Position numbers and translations under genes: made by a program. Of a stretch of DNA of 64,000 nt, positions 34,925 to 44,930 are shown in pieces. Source of the stretch: Tenacibaculum singaporense (GTDB lineage Bacteria > Bacteroidota > Bacteroidia > Flavobacteriales > Flavobacteriaceae); contig NZ_CP032548.1 in assembly GCF_003867015.1 (NCBI RefSeq), forward strand, positions 2,361,001-2,425,000. Direction: 5' to 3'. Numbering within the stretch: the first letter of the stretch is position 1; every line of letters starts with the position of its first letter. The notes under the pieces are model-generated. The model made no database searches. It had not been told where the DNA came from and saw nothing but the letters and a program-made list of their open reading frames with translations.

Positions 34925-37423
34925 CTATTTCTCCACGGTATTTTCTTTTACCGATAATAAATTCGCAAACAACTTATAAGCTCCAGAAACTCCTGCTGGA
35001 AGCTCTCTAAAGAAGCTTAATCCTGTATATATATAGTTTCCTTTACCGTATTTAGCAACTAACAAACTTCCTTTTTTAGCTGATTCTCCTTTATCATGCA
35101 TAGATAATATCGGAGTGTATTCTTTACTCCATTTGTTTGGAAAATATAGTCCGCGTTCTTGTACCCAACCATCAAAATCAGCTTCCGTGATTTTATTCGG
35201 ATAATTTAAAATAGAATGTTCTTTAGCTAAGAATGTTACGTTTGCATTTTCATCCGTAACTCTATCACGAGATAATTGTAAACTATATGGAGCCTTTACA
35301 TCTACCCTCCTATTGGTATTATATTGTACAATTACATTTCCTCCTTTTTTTACATACTCTAACAAATACTTTTGCTTAAACTGTAACTCTTTTATAGTGT
35401 TATATGCTCTAATACCAACAACAACTGCATCAAATTGCTCTAAATTGCCATTAATCTCATTTACATTCAATTCTGTTACCTCGTAGCCAATTTGTTGTAA
35501 ACTTTCTGGAATAGCATCTCCAGAACCTTGTATATACCCTATTCTTGTACCGTTCTTTTTAATATTCATACGTACAACTTTAGCTTGTGATGGTAATAAT
35601 ACTGACTGTTTAGGGATGTGATTGTAATTGATTTCTATTAATTCTTTATCATAATTTTTGCCTTCAACTTTTGCTATAGCTTTTAAAACTCCTTCAGATT
35701 CATTTTGTGTTGGAGTAATCATAAAGTCAATCAATTGAATATCTCCCTTTTGAGCGATAGAAAATTTTGCTTCGTTTGGAATAACTTTCCAACCTTTTGG
35801 TGCTTTTAAAGCAATTGTTCCGCTTGTGTTTTTTGCACCTGAACGTACTTCTACAGTTACTTTTTGAGATTTTTCTGAAGAAAAAACAAGTACCTTATTC
35901 AATAGCTTTGTTGTTACTTTCGGTAACACTTCAAAAGGCTCATAAATTTCTCCTTTATCTCTTTTTGAATATCGATGTACCACTGGTTTTACAAAAGAAA
36001 TTGATACATTTTCAATCATTAAATCAAATTGTACTTTAATTGGTCTTGGTGTTTCTGGCTTTCCTCTCAATTGCTGATCTTCTACTGTGTACATTCCCAA
36101 ACTCCAAGGCTTCTGCAACCAATAAGGTGATGAATACGATATTTCAGGTATAGAAATAGTTTCTATAAACGTTTTTTTCGCATTATTTGCTAAATCTATG
36201 TCTTTTGTTATTTTTTTATTCTCTGGAAGTATTTTTATGGAAGATAGCTCCATTGAAATTCCACTTCTGTTCAAAACTTCAAAATTTACATCAATCGTAC
36301 TGTTTGGTGTTGCACTTGAATTTACTGCCGAGGCTTCTAAATACAATCCAGCACAAGCTTCTATAATTTCTTTTAATTCTTTAGTTTTAATTTTCTTCCA
36401 GTGCTCATCTTTTAACTTTTGAACTTTTTGATATGCTTTTAACAAATCTGGAAGGTGTTTAGACGGGTTTACAAAATCAAAATTTTGCTCAACATCATAT
36501 AAAATATCTCCTATTTCTCCCCCACCTACTACTCTATTCCATGTAGTATTGATTCCTGAAAAAATATCTTTTTTGTCTTTAGGAAAATCTCCTTTTAAAA
36601 ACTCTACATATTCTGTTTGAGTCCCTCTAGTAGTTAATCTACCAAATCCTTGGCATAAATGTTGACTGCTTGCTATTGCTGCTAATTCATTATTAGATAA
36701 TCCTTTTAAAGGATAGTACGTTCCTATATCAAAGCTTAACATTTTACTTTTGTCTGCTTTTGCAAATTTTTCCTGACTACCATAAAACCACCAAGAGGTA
36801 TTAAAAAATAGCCTGTTTGGTTTCCATGTATTGGTATATTGTAATTGTTCTGGGTATTTTGTTTTATCATTAGCCAAATCAAAAGCTTCCACACTTAACA
36901 TCGCTGATGAAGTATGGTGGCCATGTGTTGTTCCTGGAGTTCTATGATTAAAACGATTAATGATTACATCGGGTTTGAAAGTACGAATTGCCCAAACTAC
37001 ATCGGCTAATACTTTATCTTTATCCCAAATTTTCAACGTTTCATCTGGATGCTTTGAATACCCAAAATCATTAGCTCTAGAAAAACGTTGTTCTCCTCCA
37101 TCTACTCCTCTTGCAGCTAACAGCTCTTGAGTACGAATAACTCCTAATAGTTCTCGCATTTCAGGACCTATTAAATTTTGTCCTCCATCTCCGCGTGTTA
37201 ACGATAAATATCCTGTCCTTACCTTTTCATGATTAGATAAATATGCTATCAAACGAGTATTTTCATCATCTGGATGCGCAGCGATGTATAATGCAGAGCC
37301 TAAAAAGTTTAATTTTTGAACTTTCTCGTAAATCTGATTTGAAGTAAGTTTTTGTGGTTTTTGTGCGCTTATTGTTAGTGAAATCAATAAAAAAGATAGT
37401 AATAAAAGTACTTTTTTGTGCAT
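34925..37423 (-). CDS. PIG-L family deacetylase with C-terminal ThuA/GATase-like region, exported
   Basis: 832 aa. Signal peptide (LLLLSFLLISLTISAQ), then a PIG-L/LmbE zinc deacetylase domain (about 38-290) with AAHPDDEN (His50, Asp52, Asp53), LTRGDGGQN and the HGHHTSSAM metal ligands. A beta-rich middle (360-640) is followed by a ThuA/class I amidotransferase-like fold (about 640-830: RIGYIQGSGDAIPESLQQIG, FDAVVVGIRAYNT, GGNVIVQYNT). The expected role is deacetylation of N-acetylated sugars outside the cytoplasm. A promoter element lies directly upstream. Full length. Confidence 0.9.
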   Translation of the reverse strand: MHKKVLLLLSFLLISLTISAQKPQKLTSNQIYEKVQKLNFLGSALYIAAHPDDENTRLIAYLSNHEKVRTGYLSLTRGDGGQNLIGPEMRELLGVIRTQELLAARGVDGGEQRFSRANDFGYSKHPDETLKIWDKDKVLADVVWAIRTFKPDVIINRFNHRTPGTTHGHHTSSAMLSVEAFDLANDKTKYPEQLQYTNTWKPNRLFFNTSWWFYGSQEKFAKADKSKMLSFDIGTYYPLKGLSNNELAAIASSQHLCQGFGRLTTRGTQTEYVEFLKGDFPKDKKDIFSGINTTWNRVVGGGEIGDILYDVEQNFDFVNPSKHLPDLLKAYQKVQKLKDEHWKKIKTKELKEIIEACAGLYLEASAVNSSATPNSTIDVNFEVLNRSGISMELSSIKILPENKKITKDIDLANNAKKTFIETISIPEISYSSPYWLQKPWSLGMYTVEDQQLRGKPETPRPIKVQFDLMIENVSISFVKPVVHRYSKRDKGEIYEPFEVLPKVTTKLLNKVLVFSSEKSQKVTVEVRSGAKNTSGTIALKAPKGWKVIPNEAKFSIAQKGDIQLIDFMITPTQNESEGVLKAIAKVEGKNYDKELIEINYNHIPKQSVLLPSQAKVVRMNIKKNGTRIGYIQGSGDAIPESLQQIGYEVTELNVNEINGNLEQFDAVVVGIRAYNTIKELQFKQKYLLEYVKKGGNVIVQYNTNRRVDVKAPYSLQLSRDRVTDENANVTFLAKEHSILNYPNKITEADFDGWVQERGLYFPNKWSKEYTPILSMHDKGESAKKGSLLVAKYGKGNYIYTGLSFFRELPAGVSGAYKLFANLLSVKENTVEK

Positions 37424-37445
37424 TTTTAATAGTTTGAATACTACA

Positions 37446-37453
37446 CAAATGTA
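37446..37453 (-). promoter_or_regulatory. Promoter -7 element (TACATTTG) of the PIG-L gene
   Basis: Exact TAnnTTTG match on the minus strand, 22 bp before the start codon. Confidence 0.5.
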
Positions 37454-37550
37454 ACTTTTTTAACCAAAGTATGAAGTACATTAACAAAATGCTAACATTT
37501 CCATTGTAGACAATAACTGTTTCTCCAGAGAAAAAAAAACAAGTATTTTT

Positions 37551-38978
37551 CTAATCTAAAAAATACTCGTCTTTAAACCCTATTAAATACAATTTTTCTT
37601 GTGCACGGGTAACAGCTGTATATAACCAACGTAAATATTCAACCGAAGCCCCATCTGGTAAGTATGGTTGCTCTATAAAAACAGTTTTCCATTGTCCTCC
37701 TTGAGATTTATGACAGGTCATTGCGTACGAGAATTTTACCTGAAGTGCGTTGAAATACTTATTCTTCTTTACTCCCATAAATTGCTTGTATTTCGATTTT
37801 TCATGTGCAAAATCCTCCTTTACAGCTTCATATAATCGGTTAGATTCTTCATACGTTAATGACGGACTTTCACTTGTAAGTGTATCTAGCAACAACACTG
37901 TTTCAAAAGGTTTCATATCAGGATAATCAATCATACGAACTTCCACTTCTGCAAACTTAAATCCATAAAGCTCTTTAATTGAATTGATACGCATTACTTC
38001 ACAAATATCACCATTCGCAATAAATCCTGCGGAAGAAGAATCTTTTAACCAGTAGTAGTTATTTTTCACCACCATCACGTAATCTCCCGTAGAAATTTCG
38101 TTTTCTTGTCCACGAATTTTAGTTCTAATCTGTTGATTGTATTGATTAGCTCTCTTATTTGAACGTACAATAATAGCGGTATCTTCCACGCCTATATCTC
38201 CATCATAAGCCATTGTTATAGCATCTTGAATATCATAGCCATCTTGTAGACGAATAATGTCGGGATAATTTAAATCAAACTGAAAATGTATTGAATCGTT
38301 CTGAATTAATAAGCGTAAATCGGTTGCATTAGCTAAAATTCCTGACCCTTCTTCTTGTCTAACCACTTCGTCTAACTCAATTTCGGTAACTTCTTTATTA
38401 AATTCAAACGAAAGCTTGTCTGCTTCTAAAGCTGGACTCATAGTTAATTTTACGGGTGGTAACTGTGCCGTATCTCCAATAAAAATAATTTTACAATTTT
38501 TTCCAGAGTATACATATGAGATTAAATCATCCAATAAAGAGCCATTTTCAAATAGTTTTGCGTTTTGCTTTTCATCAGAAATCATAGAAGCTTCATCTAC
38601 AATGAAAAGAGTATCAGTATGCTTATTAGGTTGCATTACAAAATTTACAGCTCCACTACTTTGCTTTTTAGGAAAGTATATTTTTTTATGAATCGTAAAT
38701 GCCTGTCGGTTAGAATATCCTGAAATTACTTTTGCTGCACGTCCTGTAGGTGCTAATAAAACTGCTTTTTGTCCTATTTTCCATAAATTATGTACAACAG
38801 TACTTATTATCGTTGTTTTTCCTGTTCCCGCATACCCTTTTAGTAAAAATAAAGCACGATTATCATCTGAAAAAATAAAGTCTGTTAAGACATCTAACAA
38901 CTCATTTTGTTTTTCTGTAGGAGTGTATGGGAACTTTTGTAGTATTTCTTTATAAAATTTCGAAGCAGTTTGTATCAT
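37551..38978 (-). CDS. RecD/Dda-like ATP-dependent DNA helicase
   Basis: 475-aa superfamily 1B helicase. Walker A GYAGTGKTT (48-56), motif II FIVDEASMIS, motif III GDTAQLPPV, and a C-terminal UvrD_C_2 segment with AMTCHKSQGGQWKTVFIEQ and LYTAVTRAQEKLYLIG. It is shorter than RecD2 and lacks its N-terminal extension, closer in size to phage Dda. A role in replication or repair is inferred. It is divergent from the gene at 39081; each has its own TAnnTTTG element in the 102-bp gap. Confidence 0.9.
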   Translation of the reverse strand: MIQTASKFYKEILQKFPYTPTEKQNELLDVLTDFIFSDDNRALFLLKGYAGTGKTTIISTVVHNLWKIGQKAVLLAPTGRAAKVISGYSNRQAFTIHKKIYFPKKQSSGAVNFVMQPNKHTDTLFIVDEASMISDEKQNAKLFENGSLLDDLISYVYSGKNCKIIFIGDTAQLPPVKLTMSPALEADKLSFEFNKEVTEIELDEVVRQEEGSGILANATDLRLLIQNDSIHFQFDLNYPDIIRLQDGYDIQDAITMAYDGDIGVEDTAIIVRSNKRANQYNQQIRTKIRGQENEISTGDYVMVVKNNYYWLKDSSSAGFIANGDICEVMRINSIKELYGFKFAEVEVRMIDYPDMKPFETVLLLDTLTSESPSLTYEESNRLYEAVKEDFAHEKSKYKQFMGVKKNKYFNALQVKFSYAMTCHKSQGGQWKTVFIEQPYLPDGASVEYLRWLYTAVTRAQEKLYLIGFKDEYFLD

Positions 38979-38993
38979 ATTTCAAATAATATT

Positions 38994-39001
38994 CAAAGAT
39001 A
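38994..39001 (-). promoter_or_regulatory. Promoter -7 element (TATCTTTG) of the helicase gene
   Basis: Exact TAnnTTTG match, 15 bp before the helicase ATG; pairs with the divergent element at 39045. Confidence 0.5.
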
Positions 39002-39044
39002 AGTCTATTTATAAATAATTATTTTCATCATTGAAAAAAAATTG

Positions 39045-39052
39045 TAGATTTG
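39045..39052 (+). promoter_or_regulatory. Promoter -7 element (TAGATTTG) of the 39081 operon
   Basis: Exact TAnnTTTG match followed by C, 28 bp before the ATG at 39081. Confidence 0.5.
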
Positions 39053-39080
39053 CGAATATCATACATTAAAAATTAAAAAA

Positions 39081-39815
39081 ATGAGTTTATTATTAATGAT
39101 TTTAGCAGCTGTTGTAGTTGCAGTTCTTTTAGCATTACTTGTTGTTAAGTTTGTTCCTCTAAAAATGAGATGGTTAGTCTCTATATTATTATTAGGAGCA
39201 ACTGTCTTTTTAGTATATAAAATTTATAATGGTGTTATGGAGCCTATCAATTTTAACAAAGACAAGAGAGTACGTTATGCTAAAGTTATTAAGAATTTAA
39301 AGTTGATTCGAGACGCTGAAGTAAAATATAAAGAAGTTTACGGAACATATACTGACAATAAAGATACTTTACTTACCTTTATTAAAAACGGTCAATTAGC
39401 TATTACTGAAACTAAAAACGTTGAAAAAACAATTGAATTAGGTGGTGGTATTACTAAAGATATATCTGTTAAAGTTGTTGATACTGTAGGATACGAGCCT
39501 GTTTTAAAATATTTTGAAGGTAAAGAGTACGCTACTATGTTTGATGTTCCTGGTACAGAAGAACAATTTGAATTAGCTACAGGTAGAGTTGAAAAAGTTG
39601 CTGGTTTAGAAGTTCCTGTTTTTGAAGCTAAAGTTTCTAAGAAGCCTATCTTAAAAGGAATGAATCCTTCTTTAATAAAACAAGAATTAGAAGCTATTGA
39701 AACAGATCAAATTAAAGGTGAATTTGTTTCTGTTGGTTCTTTAACTGAAGTAACTGTAGGTGGTAACTGGCCTCCTTATTACGATAAAGGTGAAGCAATT
39801 GCAAAAAAAGAGTAA
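39081..39815 (+). CDS. Conserved membrane-anchored protein of unknown function
   Basis: 244 aa. Two N-terminal membrane helices (LLMILAAVVVAVLLALLVV and WLVSILLLGATVFLVYKIYN) and a soluble domain of about 185 residues, probably periplasmic. The region NLKLIRDAEVKYKEVYGTYT resembles the start of pilin-like or PilE-type segments, and the end SLTEVTVGGNWPPYYDK is well ordered. It is the first gene of an operon with DUF3822 and rsmD (overlapping or abutting). No function is known. Confidence 0.7.
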   Translation: MSLLLMILAAVVVAVLLALLVVKFVPLKMRWLVSILLLGATVFLVYKIYNGVMEPINFNKDKRVRYAKVIKNLKLIRDAEVKYKEVYGTYTDNKDTLLTFIKNGQLAITETKNVEKTIELGGGITKDISVKVVDTVGYEPVLKYFEGKEYATMFDVPGTEEQFELATGRVEKVAGLEVPVFEAKVSKKPILKGMNPSLIKQELEAIETDQIKGEFVSVGSLTEVTVGGNWPPYYDKGEAIAKKE

Positions 39816-40620
39816 AAAAAATAGCGCTTTTGCGCAGCATAAAAGTCTATCCATCCAATTTAGTTTGGATGGATTTTCTTTTTGTATATCAAACTCAGAA
39901 ACAAAAGAAATTCTTCTTTTTACTGAGTATACATTCTCTAGTTCTATCGCTTCTCCAGAACTATTACTAGATAAAATCATCCGTGTTTTTGATACTGACA
40001 AAGACTTACAACAAGATTTTACATCCGTTTTTGCTATCCACCAAAACAATTTGGCTACGTTAGTTCCTAACAAGCTTTTTGATAGAAACAACTTAGCTCC
40101 TTATTTAAAGTATGATGTAAAAACATTAAAAACAGACTTTATAACTTACGATTTACATACTATAATAGCTGCTAATACAGTTTACATACCTTATGTAAAC
40201 ATTAACAACTATCTTTTTCAAAACTTTGGAGAATTTGAATACAAACATCATTCAACAGTTTTAATTGATAAACTACTCAATTACTCTGAAAATGATTCTG
40301 AGGAGCAATTTTTTGTACATGTTTCCCCTTCTCATTTAGATATTGTTGTTTGTAAGGAAGGAAAGCTATTATTTTATAACTCATTTTCATATAATACAAA
40401 AGAAGATTTTATATATTATGTTCTTTTCACTGCTGAACAATTACAAATGGATCCAAATTCCTTCCAATTGACATTTATCGGTGATATTGAGAAAGAATCT
40501 GATATATACTCTATTACTTACACGTACATTCGAAATATTCACTTTATGAACCCTATAAATAGTTTTTTTACTGATAGTGAAGACTTTTCGAATCATTCTA
40601 ATTTTATACTTATAGCCTAA
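39799..40620 (+). CDS. DUF3822 family protein
   Basis: About 273 aa from a TTG at 39799 (LQKKSKKNSAFAQHKSLSI). The frame is also open to a GTG at 39760 but has no ATG, so the start is uncertain. Family features: SIQFSLDGFSFCI opening and HVSPSHLDIVV in the second half, an actin/ASKHA-like fold by family description. It overlaps the end of the upstream gene by about 17 bp and its stop overlaps the rsmD start (TAATG). This DUF3822-rsmD pair is conserved in Bacteroidota; function unknown. Confidence 0.8.
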   Translation: MQKKSKKNSAFAQHKSLSIQFSLDGFSFCISNSETKEILLFTEYTFSSSIASPELLLDKIIRVFDTDKDLQQDFTSVFAIHQNNLATLVPNKLFDRNNLAPYLKYDVKTLKTDFITYDLHTIIAANTVYIPYVNINNYLFQNFGEFEYKHHSTVLIDKLLNYSENDSEEQFFVHVSPSHLDIVVCKEGKLLFYNSFSYNTKEDFIYYVLFTAEQLQMDPNSFQLTFIGDIEKESDIYSITYTYIRNIHFMNPINSFFTDSEDFSNHSNFILIA

Positions 40621-41174
40621 TGCGAATTATTTCTGGAAAATATAAAAGTAAAAGAATTGCAGCTCCTAAAAACCTACCTGTGCGTCCTACAACCGATATG
40701 GCAAAGGAGTCTTTATTTAATATTTTAAATAACTTCTATTACTTTGAAAACATTTCAGTACTAGATTTATTTGCTGGAACAGGAAATATAAGTTACGAAT
40801 TTGCTTCTCGAGGTACTGAAACCATTTATGCTGTTGATGCTCATTATGCTTGTATAAAATTCATTAATCAGACAGCTAAAGATTTAAACATGTCTATTAA
40901 CAGTTATAAAAGTGATGTATATAAATTTTTAGAAAAAACACCTCTTAAAACAGATGTTATTTTTGCTGATCCTCCGTATGACTTTGAGGAAAGTCAGTTT
41001 TTAAAAATAGCTGATATTGTTTTTGATCGTGATTTATTAAATGAAGATGGTCTTTTAATAATTGAGCATTCTAAACATACAGACTTATCTCAACATCCTT
41101 TTTATAGCTATGAGAAACGTTACGGAGGTAATGTTTTTAGCTTTTTTGAAATTACGGAAAGTGATGAAGAATAA
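40620..41174 (+). CDS. rsmD: 16S rRNA (guanine-966-N2)-methyltransferase
   Basis: Methylates G966 of 16S rRNA in the 30S subunit. 184 aa, full length. Start MRIISGKYKSKRIAAPKNLP, then RPTTDMAKESLFNIL, motif I VLDLFAGTGNISYEF and the catalytic FADPPYDF (N/D-PP-Y). Last gene of the operon beginning at 39081, coupled to DUF3822 by a 1-bp overlap. Confidence 0.95.
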   Translation: MRIISGKYKSKRIAAPKNLPVRPTTDMAKESLFNILNNFYYFENISVLDLFAGTGNISYEFASRGTETIYAVDAHYACIKFINQTAKDLNMSINSYKSDVYKFLEKTPLKTDVIFADPPYDFEESQFLKIADIVFDRDLLNEDGLLIIEHSKHTDLSQHPFYSYEKRYGGNVFSFFEITESDEE

Positions 41175-41308
41175 TTCAATCTACGCACTCACCTATTTAT
41201 CTTTCTAAATTAACCAACCAACGACAAAAATCTAATTGTTAACGAATTAACATAACCCACACTTAAAACATCCTGTAGTTTTATCGTATAAATTTAAAAC
41301 TATGTATT

Positions 41309-41587
41309 ATGGAGTTCAAAATTAAAAGTTCTGACAACTATTTAAGAATATCAGGTGATTTAACCATTTCTAATGTGAAGCTTTTTGAAATAATGATTTA
41401 TTCTTTTATAAAGAAATATAAAAACATTATTGTTGATATAGGTAATATTACCAATATTGATACTCTTGGAGTTAACTCAATAGTCGAAGCGTATCAATTT
41501 TCAATAAAAAAAGAAAAGAATTTACTTTTTTGTGGCAAGGGTTCAAAAGATATTATAGATGAATTATATTATAGAGATGTGGCGTAA
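41309..41587 (+). CDS. STAS domain protein (anti-sigma-factor-antagonist-like)
   Basis: 92 aa, a single STAS domain: KSSDNYLRISGDLTISNV, NIIVDIGNITNIDTLGVNSI and a C-terminal LLFCGKGSKDIIDEL. The phosphorylatable Ser/Thr position of SpoIIAA-like proteins appears as Thr in IDTLG. No anti-sigma kinase or phosphatase is adjacent, so partners are unknown. Monocistronic with its own terminator. Confidence 0.75.
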   Translation: MEFKIKSSDNYLRISGDLTISNVKLFEIMIYSFIKKYKNIIVDIGNITNIDTLGVNSIVEAYQFSIKKEKNLLFCGKGSKDIIDELYYRDVA

Positions 41588-41588
41588 C

Positions 41589-41625
41589 AAAACAGCCGCA
41601 ATATTAATTGCGGCTGTTTTGTATT
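41589..41625. terminator. Bidirectional terminator
   Basis: Perfect 14-bp stem AAAACAGCCGCAAT / ATTGCGGCTGTTTT between the STAS gene and convergent ABC-F gene. Confidence 0.9.
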
Positions 41626-41646
41626 TTTAAAGTAGTTTATAATAGC

Positions 41647-43305
<1,659 letters not shown>

Positions 43306-43410
43306 CTAAAGACTATAAAAGAATTTGCATGAAAGTTTTTAACATATTACTTTTGGCTCGTTTTAATTCTTTTTAACAACGAATTAACAGCCTAATATTA
43401 AAGAGTTATC

Positions 43411-43418
43411 TATTTTTG
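43411..43418 (+). promoter_or_regulatory. Promoter -7 element (TATTTTTG) of the 43447 lipoprotein gene
   Basis: Exact TAnnTTTG match 28 bp before the ATG. Confidence 0.45.
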
Positions 43419-43446
43419 AACTCTAATATTTAGGGTAATTTAAATC

Positions 43447-44805
43447 ATGATTAAGTATTTTATACCTCTCATATTAATTGTATTTATTGGATGTAACGAG
43501 TCCAATAAAAATAAGCCTACCTATTTTGGGGGTAAAATCATCAATCCTAAATGTGACTTCGTTGTATTGTCTGATAATTATGATTTTAACGACACCATTC
43601 CACTTAATAAGAACAATACGTTTATAGAAAGCTATAATAATTTTAAAGAAGGGTTATACATATTTCATCACGGTAATGAACTTCAATATGTATATATGCA
43701 ACCTTCTGATAGTTTACTTATTAGGTTAAATACTTGGGATTTTGACGAATCTTTGGTTTTTAGTGGTGTTAATGCTGAGCGAAACAACTTATTAATTGAG
43801 TCTTTTTTACAGTACGAGCAAGATTACAAAAATACTTCTAAGTATCTTTCTTTGCCTAAAAATGAATTTTTAGCAAAAATAGACTCGATGAAATCTATCA
43901 AGAACGCTATTTTTGAAAACTACAAAACTCGTAGTAATGATGCTTCAGGTTTTATAGATATATTTAATATTTCTTTAAACTTTCCTTTGTATGCTAAACT
44001 AGAAGAGTATGCCATACAAAACTTAAAAGAAAAAACATCTGAAAAAATAGATAGCTCTTATTTTGAGTATCGCAGGAATGCTCCAACTGATAAAGACTCT
44101 TTAATGTTTTATGGCCCATATTACAGATTCATTATTAAGAAAATACAAAATGATGCTTACTTAAAGAATAATGGAGCAAAATCAGAAAATTTTATACAAG
44201 ACTTATTACACTCTATTGATGAAAATGTAGTTCTTGAAACTGTTAAAAATAAAATGCTATATAATGCTGTTATTCGTAACTTTTATGAAGAACCAAGTAG
44301 TGAAATGAAAAGCGAAGCATTTTTTACTTTCTTCAAGTTAAATACCAATAACGAGCATAAAAAAAATGTTCAACGTTTAATTAATGATTTAAAAATATTA
44401 ACTAAAGGAGAGCGTTTACCTTCCTTTAAACTAATTGCTGCTGATGGTGAATTAAAAGACTTTAAGAGTATATCTAAAGGTAAAAATACTGTTGTTTTAC
44501 TAAAGAACTATCAGTATGCCTCAGACGATTGGGTTTCTTCTCGTTTTAATTACTTAGTTAAGAAAAATCCTGATGTTAACTTTATACTAGTTAATTTATG
44601 TGACTCTTCTAAAAGATTTACTAAAAATGTAGATGTAAAATACCAATACACCATACCTAGTGAGAGTGCTGTATGCGATTTCACCACCAGTAAATTTCCT
44701 CGTATGATTTTAGTTGATAAAAACGGAATTATTCAAAATGGTTACACTAGTTTATCAGCTAAAGATATAAGTATAGAAATCAATAACTTACAAAAAATAA
44801 AATAG
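43447..44805 (+). CDS. Lipoprotein with thioredoxin-like C-terminus lacking CxxC
   Basis: 452 aa. Lipoprotein signal (LILIVFIGCNES), a DUF4369-like N-terminal beta domain (YFGGKIINPKCDFVVLSDN), a helical middle and a C-terminal thioredoxin/AhpC-TSA-like fold (from GERLPSFKLIAADGELKDF to the end). The layout is that of Bacteroidota TlpA-type proteins, but where CxxC is expected the sequence reads LLKNYQYASDDW, so no redox-active pair is present. It may bind rather than oxidise or reduce a partner. Own promoter element; monocistronic. Confidence 0.75.
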   Translation: MIKYFIPLILIVFIGCNESNKNKPTYFGGKIINPKCDFVVLSDNYDFNDTIPLNKNNTFIESYNNFKEGLYIFHHGNELQYVYMQPSDSLLIRLNTWDFDESLVFSGVNAERNNLLIESFLQYEQDYKNTSKYLSLPKNEFLAKIDSMKSIKNAIFENYKTRSNDASGFIDIFNISLNFPLYAKLEEYAIQNLKEKTSEKIDSSYFEYRRNAPTDKDSLMFYGPYYRFIIKKIQNDAYLKNNGAKSENFIQDLLHSIDENVVLETVKNKMLYNAVIRNFYEEPSSEMKSEAFFTFFKLNTNNEHKKNVQRLINDLKILTKGERLPSFKLIAADGELKDFKSISKGKNTVVLLKNYQYASDDWVSSRFNYLVKKNPDVNFILVNLCDSSKRFTKNVDVKYQYTIPSESAVCDFTTSKFPRMILVDKNGIIQNGYTSLSAKDISIEINNLQKIK

Positions 44806-44831
44806 TTAACCTCTATTCATTTTATTTAGTG

Positions 44832-44839
44832 TACTTTTG
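44832..44839 (+). promoter_or_regulatory. Promoter -7 element (TACTTTTG) of the DEAD-box helicase gene
   Basis: Exact TAnnTTTG match followed by CACC. It lies 91 bp before the ATG, so the mRNA would have a leader of about 85 nt. Confidence 0.55.
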
Positions 44840-44890
44840 CACCGTCCAAAAAAAATCGTACTAAACGATTTAATTAATATTAATTATAGA

Positions 44891-44930
44891 ATTCGCGGAG
44901 GGGCATCTGTGGGTTCTCTAAAAACACAGT
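44891..44930 (+). promoter_or_regulatory. Structured 5' leader of the DEAD-box helicase gene
   Basis: GC-rich block GCGGAGGGGCATC followed by CTGTG (44907-44911) and CACAG (44925-44929), which could pair directly in front of the ATG at 44931. The GGAGGGG is too far (about 25 nt) for a normal Shine-Dalgarno site unless the hairpin closes. It may control translation; not proven. Confidence 0.35.
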
